Source: Stenotrophomonas maltophilia (GTDB lineage: Bacteria; Pseudomonadota; Gammaproteobacteria; Xanthomonadales; Xanthomonadaceae). Taken from it: 64,000 nucleotides of DNA. Position 1 is the stretch's first letter; each line of letters opens with the position of its first letter. Under the pieces are notes generated by a model, which saw only the letters and a list, made by a program, of their open reading frames with translations, searched no databases and had not been told where the DNA came from. The DNA lies in contig NZ_CP029773.1 of the NCBI RefSeq assembly GCF_003205835.1, positions 4,558,501 to 4,622,500 on the forward strand, written 5' to 3'. Below, one piece after another: positions 46,590 through 54,301 of this stretch. A program made the translations under genes and the position numbers.

Positions 46590-47765
46590 ATGCACCTGTC
46601 CCACCGGGCAGTCCTCGCTCTGTCCGTCGTTGCCGGCCTGGCCCTGTCCGGCAGCGCCCTCGCCCACGGCACCATGTCCAAGCCGCTCAGCCGCGTGAAG
46701 CAGTGCCACGAAGGCAATCCGGAAAACCCGACCAACCCGGCCTGTGCCGCGGCCAAGGCCATCGGCGGCGCGCAGCCGTTCTATGACTGGAGTGCAATCG
46801 CCCACGGCAACGCCAATGGCAACCACCGCGACCTGGTGCGTGATGGCGAACTGTGCAGCGCCAGCATCCCCAAGTACCGCGGCCTCGATCTGAATCGCAG
46901 CGACTGGCCGACCACGCCGGTGCGCGCCGATTCGCGTGGCCGCTACACCTTCGAGTTCAAGGCACCGGCACCGCACGCCACCCGCGAGTGGAAGTTCTAT
47001 GTCACCCGTGACGGCTGGCAACCGGGCAGCCCGCTGCGCTGGGCCGACCTGCAGGAATTCTGCACCCTGGGCAACGTGCCGCTGTCCGAAGGCGGTGTCT
47101 ACAAGCTGGACTGCCCGCTGCCCAAGCGCAGTGGCCAGCACATCATCTACAACACCTGGCAGCGCTCGGATTCGCAGGAAGCGTTCTACACCTGCATGGA
47201 CGTGCGCTTCGAAGGTGGCGGTGGCGTGGTTCCGCCGCCGCAGTGGCAGGATGCCGGCGCGGTAACCGCCAATGGTGCACTGGACGTGGACAGCACCGTG
47301 ACCCTGCGCGTGTTCAATGCCAACGGCAATGACCTGGAGCGTGTGGAAACCAAGCTGGCGACCGGCCAGACCAGCCCGACGCAGTGGCCGCTGGCCCTGG
47401 CCCGCAAGGTCAACGCCAGTGCACAGCATGCGCGCGTGGGTGTGATGAAGAACGGCGTGATCACGCCGGTCGCCTCGGCCACCGACAACCGCGTGTACCT
47501 GAAGCCGGGCAACCGCTTCCAGCTGGAAACCCAGGTGCCGGGTCCTGGCCCGATCGATCCGGTCGATCCGCCGGGCGGCGACTTCGACTTCGTCTACCCG
47601 GCCGGCCTCGGCAGCTACACGCCGGGCGAGACCGTGGTGAAGGGCACCGACGGCAAGCTGTACGCCTGCCGCCCGTTCCCGGAAGGCGCCTGGTGCAACA
47701 TCAACGCCGATGCCTACCGCCCGGGCACCGGCTTTGCCTGGCGCGACGCCTGGATCGCGTACTGA
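46590..47765 (+). CDS. Lytic polysaccharide monooxygenase, AA10 type, second of two
   Basis: 391 aa. Same architecture as the preceding gene: signal peptide ending SALA, mature His26 in HGTMSKPLSR, AA10 domain, middle domain, C-terminal module (YTPGETVVKGTDGKLYACRPFPEGAWC). The two share most residues, including whole blocks such as RDGWQPGSPLRWADLQEFC and RPFPEGAWCN, but the starts and signal peptides differ. A tandem duplication with later divergence or some gene conversion is the likely origin. It may bind a different chitin form. Confidence 0.93.
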   Translation: MHLSHRAVLALSVVAGLALSGSALAHGTMSKPLSRVKQCHEGNPENPTNPACAAAKAIGGAQPFYDWSAIAHGNANGNHRDLVRDGELCSASIPKYRGLDLNRSDWPTTPVRADSRGRYTFEFKAPAPHATREWKFYVTRDGWQPGSPLRWADLQEFCTLGNVPLSEGGVYKLDCPLPKRSGQHIIYNTWQRSDSQEAFYTCMDVRFEGGGGVVPPPQWQDAGAVTANGALDVDSTVTLRVFNANGNDLERVETKLATGQTSPTQWPLALARKVNASAQHARVGVMKNGVITPVASATDNRVYLKPGNRFQLETQVPGPGPIDPVDPPGGDFDFVYPAGLGSYTPGETVVKGTDGKLYACRPFPEGAWCNINADAYRPGTGFAWRDAWIAY

Positions 47766-47773
47766 GGCAGGGC

Positions 47774-47802
47774 ACCGGGGGCGGCATGATGCCGCCTCCG
47801 GT
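47774..47802 (+). terminator. Hairpin terminator after second LPMO gene
   Basis: ACCGGGGGCGGC-ATGAT-GCCGCCTCCGGT type stem, GC-rich, followed by TTC. It lies between the LPMO stop and the REP pair. Confidence 0.65.
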
Positions 47803-47810
47803 TCATGGGG

Positions 47811-47873
47811 TTGCCGGCGGGCGGCCGGCACTACCAGGGTCCATGCGGTTGCCGGCCAGCGGCCGGCACTACC
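47811..47873. repeat. Two GTAG REP hairpins in direct orientation
   Basis: TTGCCGGCGGGCGGCCGGCAC and TTGCCGGCCAGCGGCCGGCA, both ending CACTACC, in the same direction, unlike the inverted pairs elsewhere. They are the last SMAG elements seen; none was noticed in the DNA to the right. Confidence 0.85.
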
Positions 47874-47980
47874 CTGGTTTACTTGCTGCTGAAGGACTAA
47901 ATAACAACGGAAAACTTATTTAAAGCATATAAATCAATTACTTATGCTTGAAATAAGACTTTCGACTTATGTGAGCCTTG

Positions 47981-48250
47981 TCAATTGATCCTCGAGACTC
48001 GCACTGCCTTTAGAGCCTTGCAGATCAGATCAGACACCTCAGCTGGAGAGACACCCAGCGCAGATGCCATTTGGCAGAATTCGAGAACGTCTAGACGACG
48101 TGATCCAGACTCTATTGAAGAAATGCGCTGTTGGGGCCACCCCAGATGGGCAGCAAGCTGAGTCTGACTGATGCCCAAGATCTCCCGATGCTCCCGAAGC
48201 TTTCCGACCAAACGGAGGTACGGGTTCTGATAGATCGTCTTCGTAGCCAT
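47981..48250 (-). CDS. XRE-family helix-turn-helix regulator
   Basis: 89 aa from ATG 48250 (MATKTIYQNPYLRLVGKLREHREILG). A longer frame to 48391 would overlap the divergent gene and cover the palindrome, so it is not preferred. A single HTH domain fills the protein: GISQTQLAAHLGWPQQRISSIESGSRRLDVLEFCQMASALGV. Divergent from three genes with a palindrome between, so it probably represses itself and them. The A/T-rich DNA after its stop marks the start of the lower-GC region. Confidence 0.8.
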   Translation of the reverse strand: MATKTIYQNPYLRLVGKLREHREILGISQTQLAAHLGWPQQRISSIESGSRRLDVLEFCQMASALGVSPAEVSDLICKALKAVRVSRIN

Positions 48251-48298
48251 CCGGTCCGCCTCAAGGAGCGGATGGAAATCTATGACCGGGGCACGGCA

Positions 48299-48315
48299 TA
48301 CATGAAAATCATGTA
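48299..48315. promoter_or_regulatory. Perfect palindrome, candidate XRE operator
   Basis: TACATGA-AAA-TCATGTA, a perfect 7-bp inverted repeat around AAA, between the divergent XRE gene and the 258-aa gene. A wider pair, GGCACG (48290) and CGTGCC (48324), flanks it almost symmetrically. It is a plausible binding site for the XRE protein. Confidence 0.6.
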
Positions 48316-48370
48316 GACGACATCGTGCCGCCTTGGTAGCATCCGGACTGGTTAATTTGCCGGGGATCGA

Positions 48371-49147
48371 GTGATCTATGGCCGTAGCCAACAGACCCTC
48401 CTTCCTTCGTGGCCCGAGCTCGACTCACTTGTCGTATCGCTTGGTCCTTTCTACACCTGCGCCTGGTGTGCGCTTGAACGCTCCACTTCCGTTAGCGCGC
48501 CCGTTTCCTCAGACCCTGCTGTCGCCCAGCAACTCCTGCAATTCCTAAAAAGCGCAGGTGTTGTGACCGGTTCCAGTTCAGGCAACGGAGCCGTTAAGCG
48601 CTCTCTCTACGAACCGGTCAGTTGGTCCTACGTCGATGACCTGATTCTTCCTGATGACCTTGATGCAGCGCTCAAGGGGATGCTTGATGCTTGGCGCCCG
48701 ACGCTTGATAAACACGCAAGACTTTGGATCTGGCGCCAGCTAGCGGATCGAGAGGCAAGCGCCTATCTCACATCATTGCTGCGCCGTCACCGTATCGGAG
48801 TGCACCGCGTAGATGAAATCCTGAGAAGTCAGGATGAGGAGTGGACTCGTCTGAGCCTGGGGCGGAAACGATACGTGCTCTGGTCATCTGTAAGGGGAGC
48901 AGCGAGCCAGTTCCTTAGTAGCGGTGGCAACGAGGACGCCGCACTAGAAGTGCTTTCCCGAGAGATGCGAAGGAGGACGCGCTGGCTGGTAGTAAAGGCG
49001 GCCGCGGGTGAACTTCGAAGAACCGACTATTGCTTCCTTCCTGACACAGGTTGGCGACGACCACTGATGATCGATGTAGCGCTGGAAAGCATACTGAAGA
49101 TAGGCGATGACTACTGGCTTGCAGCTCCATCCTTGGGCGAAATCTAG
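48371..49147 (+). CDS. Unrecognised 258-aa protein, first gene of XRE-linked operon
   Basis: 258 aa from GTG 48371. I do not recognise a family. No signal peptide or membrane helix is evident; composition is mixed, with many Arg and Leu in the second half. Features that can be seen: a CAWC motif near residue 31; a Ser-rich link (about 55-75); Trp-rich helical blocks (WSYVDDLILPDDLDAALKGMLDAW, RLWIWRQLADREASAYLTSLLRRH); a basic run EMRRRTRWLVVKAAAGELRR; and an end YWLAAPSLGEI. GC is lower than in the core genes. Likely the operon's specific component, with the HAD and phosphatase genes after it. Confidence 0.6.
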   Translation: MIYGRSQQTLLPSWPELDSLVVSLGPFYTCAWCALERSTSVSAPVSSDPAVAQQLLQFLKSAGVVTGSSSGNGAVKRSLYEPVSWSYVDDLILPDDLDAALKGMLDAWRPTLDKHARLWIWRQLADREASAYLTSLLRRHRIGVHRVDEILRSQDEEWTRLSLGRKRYVLWSSVRGAASQFLSSGGNEDAALEVLSREMRRRTRWLVVKAAAGELRRTDYCFLPDTGWRRPLMIDVALESILKIGDDYWLAAPSLGEI

Positions 49148-49215
49148 TCAAAACAGAGGCCCTCGATTACCCACTTCCCTGGCTCAGCTGAACCAAGAAT
49201 CACGAGACTTGATAG

Positions 49216-49671
49216 ATGCGTCCAATCATTCTTGCACTGGACCTTGAGGGAACACTTATCTCCAATGCCGTCAGTCAAATACCCCGACCCGGCCTGATGG
49301 AGTTCCTAAACTATGCCAGCAGCACCTTCAATCGGATCGTCATGTTCACCTCTGTACCCCAAAAGGTTGTTGCAGAGATTACATCCCTCTTGGTGCTGGA
49401 GGGACGCGCTCCCGAATGGTCTCAACATCTCCCATACATCGAATGGGACGGTCCGACGAAGGACCTTCGATTCGTTTCGGCAGAACTTGGCGAGGCACTG
49501 TTGCTGGATGATCACGGGGCCTACGTGCATCCCGGCCAACACTTCCTCTGGATTGAAGCCCCTCTCTTCGCTGCACCATATTCTGATGGAGACGAGGGGC
49601 TGCAGCTGGTGATCCAGCGTCTTGAGGAGCGCCTCAATCCAGGCAGCACAAAGCCCAAGGCGCGGCCTTAG
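49216..49671 (+). CDS. HAD-like protein with DLEGT motif
   Basis: 151 aa from ATG 49216. The HAD superfamily core is visible: motif I LALDLEGTLIS (nucleophile Asp9), motif II Thr in IVMFTSVPQK, and motif IV ALLLDDHGAYVH. The second acidic residue of motif I is Glu11, not the usual Asp. That change is seen in some NIF-type HAD proteins but could alter the reaction. The chain is short, without a large cap domain. Between the unknown 258-aa gene and the phosphatase gene on the same strand, gap 68 bp upstream. Confidence 0.7.
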   Translation: MRPIILALDLEGTLISNAVSQIPRPGLMEFLNYASSTFNRIVMFTSVPQKVVAEITSLLVLEGRAPEWSQHLPYIEWDGPTKDLRFVSAELGEALLLDDHGAYVHPGQHFLWIEAPLFAAPYSDGDEGLQLVIQRLEERLNPGSTKPKARP

Positions 49672-49747
49672 TGGATGGAGTGTGCCGTGGATGCAATCTT
49701 CGGACGCCGCAGTGAGACACCGCCAGCCCCCAATACTCGAGGATTCT

Positions 49748-50305
49748 GTGCACAGAACTAGCTTGTCTCATCCGTTGCAGATTGCGGGACTTTCCGTCGG
49801 TGCCAACGGAGGAACCATAGGCGTTACCTTTGCCCCCGGTAAGCATCAGAAAGTTGCAATGACGGGCTCGTGGTGTAGAGATCTCGAGCTCGATCTAGCG
49901 TCCGTCTCAGCTTGGGGATGTCGCCATCTGCTTTCCTTGATTGAACCGTGGGAGTTCGACGATCTCGGGATAGGGTCGCTACCCGAACGCGCGCGCGCTC
50001 ATGGCCTGCACTGGCATGGTCTTCCGATTCGTGATGGAGAAGCGCCGGATCCTCAGTTCTTGGACGAGTGGACACGACTAGGCCCCGTCCTCACTGACGA
50101 TTTGCTCCGCGGTGACAAAGTAGTCGTTCATTGCAAAGGAGGGCTTGGCAGAGCGGGCACCGTGGCTTCGATGCTACTGCTCGAGAGCAGATCATGCCTA
50201 AGCGCTGAAGAAGCTATGGCCAGAGTTCGGAGTGCTCGTCCCGGAGCCGTGGAAACGGCGGAGCAAGAGCGCTTCCTTCTTCACTGGGCTTCTCGGATGC
50301 TCTAG
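49748..50305 (+). CDS. CDKN3-like dual-specificity phosphatase
   Basis: 185 aa from GTG 49748 (HRTSLSHPLQIAGL), with GAGG 8-10 bases upstream; ATG 49691 is a longer alternative. The cysteine phosphatase loop is VVHCKGGLGRAGT with Cys129 (P-loop HCxxGxxR), and a probable general-acid Asp96 in LPIRDGEAPD. The upstream segment GGTIGVTFAPGK ... WCRDLELDLASVSAWGCRHL matches the CDKN3-type family as I recall it. Would act on phospho-tyrosine, phospho-Ser/Thr or a small-molecule phosphate. Last gene of the XRE-linked unit, next to another phosphatase-fold gene (HAD). Confidence 0.8.
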   Translation: MHRTSLSHPLQIAGLSVGANGGTIGVTFAPGKHQKVAMTGSWCRDLELDLASVSAWGCRHLLSLIEPWEFDDLGIGSLPERARAHGLHWHGLPIRDGEAPDPQFLDEWTRLGPVLTDDLLRGDKVVVHCKGGLGRAGTVASMLLLESRSCLSAEEAMARVRSARPGAVETAEQERFLLHWASRML

Positions 50306-50453
50306 AACCGTGTGCGCTGAAGCATCCGTTCTGAACTCTTGACACGGCACTAATCACGTCCAGACCTGTGAACCTCCCAGTGCCGGATCAGCTTCGCCCC
50401 GGTGCTCATCGGTGAATCTGAGAACCCGCGGGGAGGTCAGCAATCAGAGGTTT

Positions 50454-50479
50454 GAGGGGATCTCCCCACGGCAGGCGTA
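50454..50479 (+). promoter_or_regulatory. Candidate CnrH-type promoter of cnrY
   Basis: GAGGGGA (50454-50460), 14 bases, then GCGTA (50475-50479), 29 bases before the cnrY ATG. The same two blocks with the same 14-base gap precede cnrC. CGTA is a common -10 core of ECF sigma promoters. Confidence 0.6.
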
Positions 50480-50508
50480 TAAGTAGGGAAGGATGAGGAG
50501 ATCTCCAC

Positions 50509-50796
50509 ATGAATGATCTAGACGATTGGCTGTCCAGAGCCTCGGCAGCTACAAGGCCAGACGGCCATGATCGGGCCACCGATAGCCTGGTCCGACGCCT
50601 GTCCCAGGAAGCTTCCCCTTCGCAATGGGCCGGTAAGCGAGAGTTCCGCCGGGCACTCGCATGCGCGGCGCTCGCGGCGGTGCTTACCTGCGGAGGAGTA
50701 GGCTCCGCCTTCTTTGTCACCCAGGCACCCTCGCGCCCGACATGGGTCGCGGCCCCAGCTTCCATGTCCCCATACGCTCTACTGGTGGAACGCTGA
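50509..50796 (+). CDS. cnrY: Membrane anti-sigma factor CnrY-like
   Basis: 95 aa, the length I recall for CnrY of Cupriavidus metallidurans. A cytosolic N-terminal segment (MNDLDDWLSRASAATRP) would bind and hold the sigma factor CnrH; a single helix (CAALAAVLTCGGVGSAFFV) crosses the membrane; a short periplasmic tail meets CnrX. The stop shares its last base with the cnrX start (TGATG). Gene order Y-X-H is the classic one for cobalt-nickel regulation. Short and not highly conserved, so called mostly by position and length. Confidence 0.8.
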   Translation: MNDLDDWLSRASAATRPDGHDRATDSLVRRLSQEASPSQWAGKREFRRALACAALAAVLTCGGVGSAFFVTQAPSRPTWVAAPASMSPYALLVER

Positions 50797-51242
50797 TGGC
50801 AATCGGACCCCTCATGAGGCTGCCGCTGGCAACAATCGCTGGCGCCATCATTGGCGTAGTGTGCGCGCTGGCTATCGGCTGGATCTGGCACTCGCTCAAT
50901 CCTGGGCACAGCGATCTCCATGAACGCCTTCACGCCGTGGTGCCTCTGGACGACTCGGAGAAGCAGATCCTCCAGGCCAAGGAACAGCTGTTCGCAACAA
51001 GGCGAGGTGAGATCGAAGCGCGCCTGCGGATTGCCAACCGCCAGCTGGCGGACGCCATCGCGGCTGACCCCAAATGGAACCCCCAGGTGGAACGTGCAAG
51101 TCGTGAGGTGGAGCGGGCTGCGGGCGATCTCCAGCGCATCACGCTCGAGCATGTGTTCGAGATGCGCGAGGGCTTGAAACCCGAGCACCGGCCGGCCTAC
51201 GACAAGGCACTCCTTGAAGCACTTCGCACCGACTCTCCCTGA
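50796..51242 (+). CDS. cnrX: Periplasmic cobalt/nickel sensor CnrX-like
   Basis: 148 aa, the same length as C. metallidurans CnrX, with one N-terminal helix (LATIAGAIIGVVCALAIGWIW). The metal ligands I recall for CnrX are all present at identical numbers: His42, His46, Glu63, His119 and Met123 (in DLHERLH, AKEQLF and EHVFEM), plus His32. In the family, Ni2+ or Co2+ binding to CnrX changes its contact with CnrY and frees CnrH. Translationally coupled to cnrY (shared A of TGATG). Confidence 0.93.
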   Translation: MAIGPLMRLPLATIAGAIIGVVCALAIGWIWHSLNPGHSDLHERLHAVVPLDDSEKQILQAKEQLFATRRGEIEARLRIANRQLADAIAADPKWNPQVERASREVERAAGDLQRITLEHVFEMREGLKPEHRPAYDKALLEALRTDSP

Positions 51243-51256
51243 GCCCCACAAACGTT

Positions 51257-51820
51257 GTGACCATCGAGGACGACAACAACTGGGCAGTTGAAGCTGCGGC
51301 GGGTGATGCTGAGGCCTTCGCTCGCCTGGTCCGCCGTCACTCGCCAGCAATCAAGCAGATGGTTCGAGGCATGGGTCTGCCCGAAACCGACGTCGATGAT
51401 GTCGTGCAGGAGACATTCGTTGCCGCTTGGCGAGGCCTGTCAGAGTACGATCCGACGCGCTCGGTACTTCCTTGGCTGATGCGTATTGGAATCAACAAGG
51501 TTCGTGATACGCAACGGTTTCGACGCGTCCGCCACTTCCTGTTTCGGGCCAAGCCTTTGGATGATGAGGAAGGACGCGCCCTGCATTCCGAGCAGGCCGG
51601 GCCAGAGCAGGTTGCCGGTTCTCAGCTTGAGCTCGCAGAAGTAAGAAGGGTTCTCAACACGATCGACCCGAGCCTGCGTGAAGCTCTGGTTCTGACTGCC
51701 TTCGTCGGCCTTTCCCAGGTTGAAGCAGCTTCCGCCCTGGGTATCAGTCTCAAAACGATAGAGGGTCGCGTCCTGAGAGCGCGGGCCAAACTGACAGATG
51801 CACTGAGCCGCGGGAAATAA
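51257..51820 (+). CDS. cnrH: ECF sigma factor CnrH-like
   Basis: 187 aa from GTG 51257. Region 2 (DVDDVVQETFVAAWRGLSEYDP, LPWLMRIGINKVRDTQRFRR) and region 4 (EALVLTAFVGLSQVEAASALGISLKTIEGRVLRARAKL) of ECF sigma factors are clear. In the Cnr system it is held inactive by CnrY until CnrX senses metal, then transcribes its own operon and cnrCBA. Starts 15 bp after cnrX. Two candidate target promoters are in the window (50454, 51836). Confidence 0.93.
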   Translation: MTIEDDNNWAVEAAAGDAEAFARLVRRHSPAIKQMVRGMGLPETDVDDVVQETFVAAWRGLSEYDPTRSVLPWLMRIGINKVRDTQRFRRVRHFLFRAKPLDDEEGRALHSEQAGPEQVAGSQLELAEVRRVLNTIDPSLREALVLTAFVGLSQVEAASALGISLKTIEGRVLRARAKLTDALSRGK

Positions 51821-51835
51821 ATTTTCGCCGGATTC

Positions 51836-51861
51836 GAGGGGAAGGCCGCGCAGGCCGCGTA
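51836..51861 (+). promoter_or_regulatory. Candidate CnrH-type promoter of cnrC
   Basis: GAGGGGA (51836-51842), 14 bases, then GCGTA (51857-51861), 46 bases before the cnrC ATG. Both blocks and the spacing are identical to the candidate before cnrY. Confidence 0.62.
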
Positions 51862-51907
51862 GTGCAGAAAGACGGCCGAGATTGCGGCCCCACTGCACCG
51901 GATCCTC

Positions 51908-53131
51908 ATGAAACCATCATTGCTTGCCCTGACGGTGATGCTGGCCCTGACCAGTATCTCTGCGGCCTATGCCTCGGACGCCCCGAACTTCAGCGCGTTG
52001 CTCGAGCAGAGCAGGGCCCAATCCCCCTTCCTTCAGGAAAAGGGGTTCGACACAGCTGCCGCTGCGGGCGAAGCCCGCCAAGCGCGAGCGCTACGTAACC
52101 CCACCATTGATGCCCTCGCAGAGAATCTCAACGCTCCCCCCAGCAATGGCGCGAGCCAGCGGCAGACGACCTACACCATCAGCCAGCCACTCGAGATCTT
52201 TGGCCAACGTGGGGCTCGAATCCAGGCGGGAGAGAAAGGGCTGCAGGCGGCCGAAGCTCGCCAGCACCAGGCGCAAGTCGAATTCGCCGCAGCCTTGGCT
52301 GTTGCCTACGCGTCTTCCGAAGCTGGGCTGATACGGCGCGACATTGCTGCCGAAGATGTTGATCGCGCCAGAGGCGACCTGAAGGCAGCTCAGGCGCTGG
52401 TTGACGCAGGAAAGGAGGCCAGCCTGCGCGTAGCACAAGCCCAGGCAGGCTTGAGCTCAGCAGAAGCGATTGCCGCCTCAAGAGAGGCAGAGGCGGCTGC
52501 AGCTCTCGAGCAACTGTCAGTACTGGCGGGAAGAGCGGAACCCTACTCAGGCACGTCCGAGTCACTCCTGGTGCGCGAGTGGGTTGCGCCCGCAATTGCG
52601 AACGTCGATTCGGCATCTGTCCTGTCTGCGAAGGCAGACGTCGACGCGAGCGATGCGGTTCTGCGCACTGAACGCTTCAAGCGGGCACCGGACCTGAACC
52701 TCACCGCAGGCCGTCGCAACTTCGCCGCCGGTGGGGACGCATTGGTCGTCGGCGTGTCTCTGAGCATCCCATTGTTTGACCGGAACAGTGGCGGGATCAG
52801 CGCGGCTCGAGCACGGAGCGACGCCGCCCGTGCTCGATTGGATGCCGCACGCCTCCAGAGCCAGGCGGACCGTGCGACTGCGCTTGCGCGTGTTGACGCC
52901 GCCAAGCGAGGACTGATCGCTGCCTCCAAGGGAGAGGAAGCAGCCACGGAAGCCTACCGAATGGCGCGCTTGGGATACGAGGCCGGTAGAACCCCACTGG
53001 TTGAGCTGCTGCTTAGCCGTCGCACGCTGACGGACGCGAGGCTGAGCGTGGTGGATGCACGACTCGCACGCGTTGCCGCCTACGCATCGCTCGCCGTGGC
53101 CAGCGGTCAGATTGCCTTTGGAGACATGTAG
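51908..53131 (+). CDS. cnrC: Outer-membrane factor CnrC/NccC-like
   Basis: 407 aa. Signal peptide ending AYA; TolC-type outer-membrane factor (CzcC/CnrC subfamily) with two efflux repeats. Family segments: RQARALRNPTIDALAENLNAP near residue 60, YTISQPLEIFGQRGARI, and VGVSLSIPLFDRNSGGISAARA. Would form the outer-membrane exit of the cobalt/nickel pump. Own candidate promoter upstream; stop adjoins the cnrB start directly. Codons less GC-rich than the core genes. Confidence 0.88.
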   Translation: MKPSLLALTVMLALTSISAAYASDAPNFSALLEQSRAQSPFLQEKGFDTAAAAGEARQARALRNPTIDALAENLNAPPSNGASQRQTTYTISQPLEIFGQRGARIQAGEKGLQAAEARQHQAQVEFAAALAVAYASSEAGLIRRDIAAEDVDRARGDLKAAQALVDAGKEASLRVAQAQAGLSSAEAIAASREAEAAAALEQLSVLAGRAEPYSGTSESLLVREWVAPAIANVDSASVLSAKADVDASDAVLRTERFKRAPDLNLTAGRRNFAAGGDALVVGVSLSIPLFDRNSGGISAARARSDAARARLDAARLQSQADRATALARVDAAKRGLIAASKGEEAATEAYRMARLGYEAGRTPLVELLLSRRTLTDARLSVVDARLARVAAYASLAVASGQIAFGDM

Positions 53132-54301
53132 ATGAAGAGAAGTATTCCGGCTGTTAACACCCTGACGATGATCGGCGTGGCTACCTTGGCGCTTGGCGCA
53201 GGATTTGGCATTGCACGCTTATCCGCCCCTTCAGAGACGGTGGTCGACCCCGCGAAAGACGAAGCCAGCGCCAGTGCGCCGGCGGAGGCGGCTCAGGAAG
53301 TCGCGATTCCCAAGGAGTATGTTGCCGCTGCGGGGATCTCGGTGGAGCCCGTCACTTCCGCTCAGGTAGCGGCGAACATCACCGCATCGGGTTCGGTCGT
53401 GGCAATCCCCGGTGGTGAGGCCGTCGTGGTGGCACGTGCGGCCGGTAACGTCACCGATGTCATCCGGCAGGTGGGCGACAAGGTGAAGAAGGGCGAAGTG
53501 CTGGCACGCGTAGCCAGCCCTGATGGGGCCCGTATTGCGGCTGACCTTCGTGTGGCCAGCGCCAGCCTCTCCCTCGCCGAAAAGAACGTCAAGCGCGATG
53601 AGTCGTTGCTCGCACAGGGCGTGTTGGCACGACAAGAGGCCGAGGCGAGTCGCGCCGCTTATCTCACAGCGCAAGCAGAAGCACAACGCGCTGCCCTGGT
53701 GGCACGCACCGCCAATGTGGATGGAGGAGGTAGCGTCAACGTCATCAGCCCTATCGATGGAACCATCAGCAGCTCGCAAGTGACTCTGGGCGCTTTCGTC
53801 GAGCCGCAGGCCTCCCTCTATAGGGTCACAGGTTCCAATGGCGTGGAGATTCAGGCCTCCGTTCGTGCGGGTGACACCGGTCGGATCAAGGCCGGCGACA
53901 GCGCGTCCATTACCCGCTCCGACGGAAGCGTCACCTCAGGCAAGGTCCGTTCAGTTGCTGCCGCCGTAGGTGGGCTGACAAGGGCTGCCACAGTCGTAAT
54001 CACCCCGAGCGCAGAGGCGAACGGATTGGTTGTGGGTGACGGTGTGCAGGTCCGGCTGGTCACCGCTTCCGGATCGGGTGAGGGGCTGTCTGTCTCGGAA
54101 GAGGCGGTCCAGAACATCGACGGAAAAGACGTCCTCTTCGTCAGAACCAGTAAGGGGTTCACTGCACAGCCGGTCTTCATTGGCCTCCGTAGCGGTGGTA
54201 TGGCGCAGATCCTTTCTGGCGTCACTGCGGGAACCCCGGTTGCTACCCGTAATGCGTTTCTGGTGAAGGCCGAGATGAAAAAGTCGGGCGGAGACGAGTA
54301 A
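53132..54301 (+). CDS. cnrB: Periplasmic adaptor CnrB/NccB-like
   Basis: 389 aa, begins at the base after the cnrC stop. One N-terminal helix (LTMIGVATLALGAGFGIARL), then the CzcB/CnrB adaptor layout: AAAGISVEPVTSAQVAANITASGSVV, lipoyl motif VTDVIRQVGDKVKKGEVLARV, alpha hairpin, returning ISPIDGTISSSQVTLGAFV, and beta-barrel and membrane-proximal domains. The stop overlaps the cnrA ATG (TAATG). Links CnrA and CnrC. Metal-binding residues of the adaptor are not evident. Confidence 0.88.
   Translation: MKRSIPAVNTLTMIGVATLALGAGFGIARLSAPSETVVDPAKDEASASAPAEAAQEVAIPKEYVAAAGISVEPVTSAQVAANITASGSVVAIPGGEAVVVARAAGNVTDVIRQVGDKVKKGEVLARVASPDGARIAADLRVASASLSLAEKNVKRDESLLAQGVLARQEAEASRAAYLTAQAEAQRAALVARTANVDGGGSVNVISPIDGTISSSQVTLGAFVEPQASLYRVTGSNGVEIQASVRAGDTGRIKAGDSASITRSDGSVTSGKVRSVAAAVGGLTRAATVVITPSAEANGLVVGDGVQVRLVTASGSGEGLSVSEEAVQNIDGKDVLFVRTSKGFTAQPVFIGLRSGGMAQILSGVTAGTPVATRNAFLVKAEMKKSGGDE

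Noticed and set aside
47874..47980. tRNA gene or attachment site at the left end of the lower-GC region
   Set aside because: The stretch is A/T-rich with no cloverleaf and no tRNA 3' end; no direct repeat partner was found in the window.
48251..48391. A longer XRE regulator starting at 48391
   Set aside because: It would overlap the divergent 258-aa gene and run through the palindrome; the HTH domain fits the 89-aa form starting at 48250.
50406..51350. A 314-codon minus-strand frame across cnrY and cnrX
   Set aside because: Antisense to the regulator genes whose lengths and ligands match the known family.
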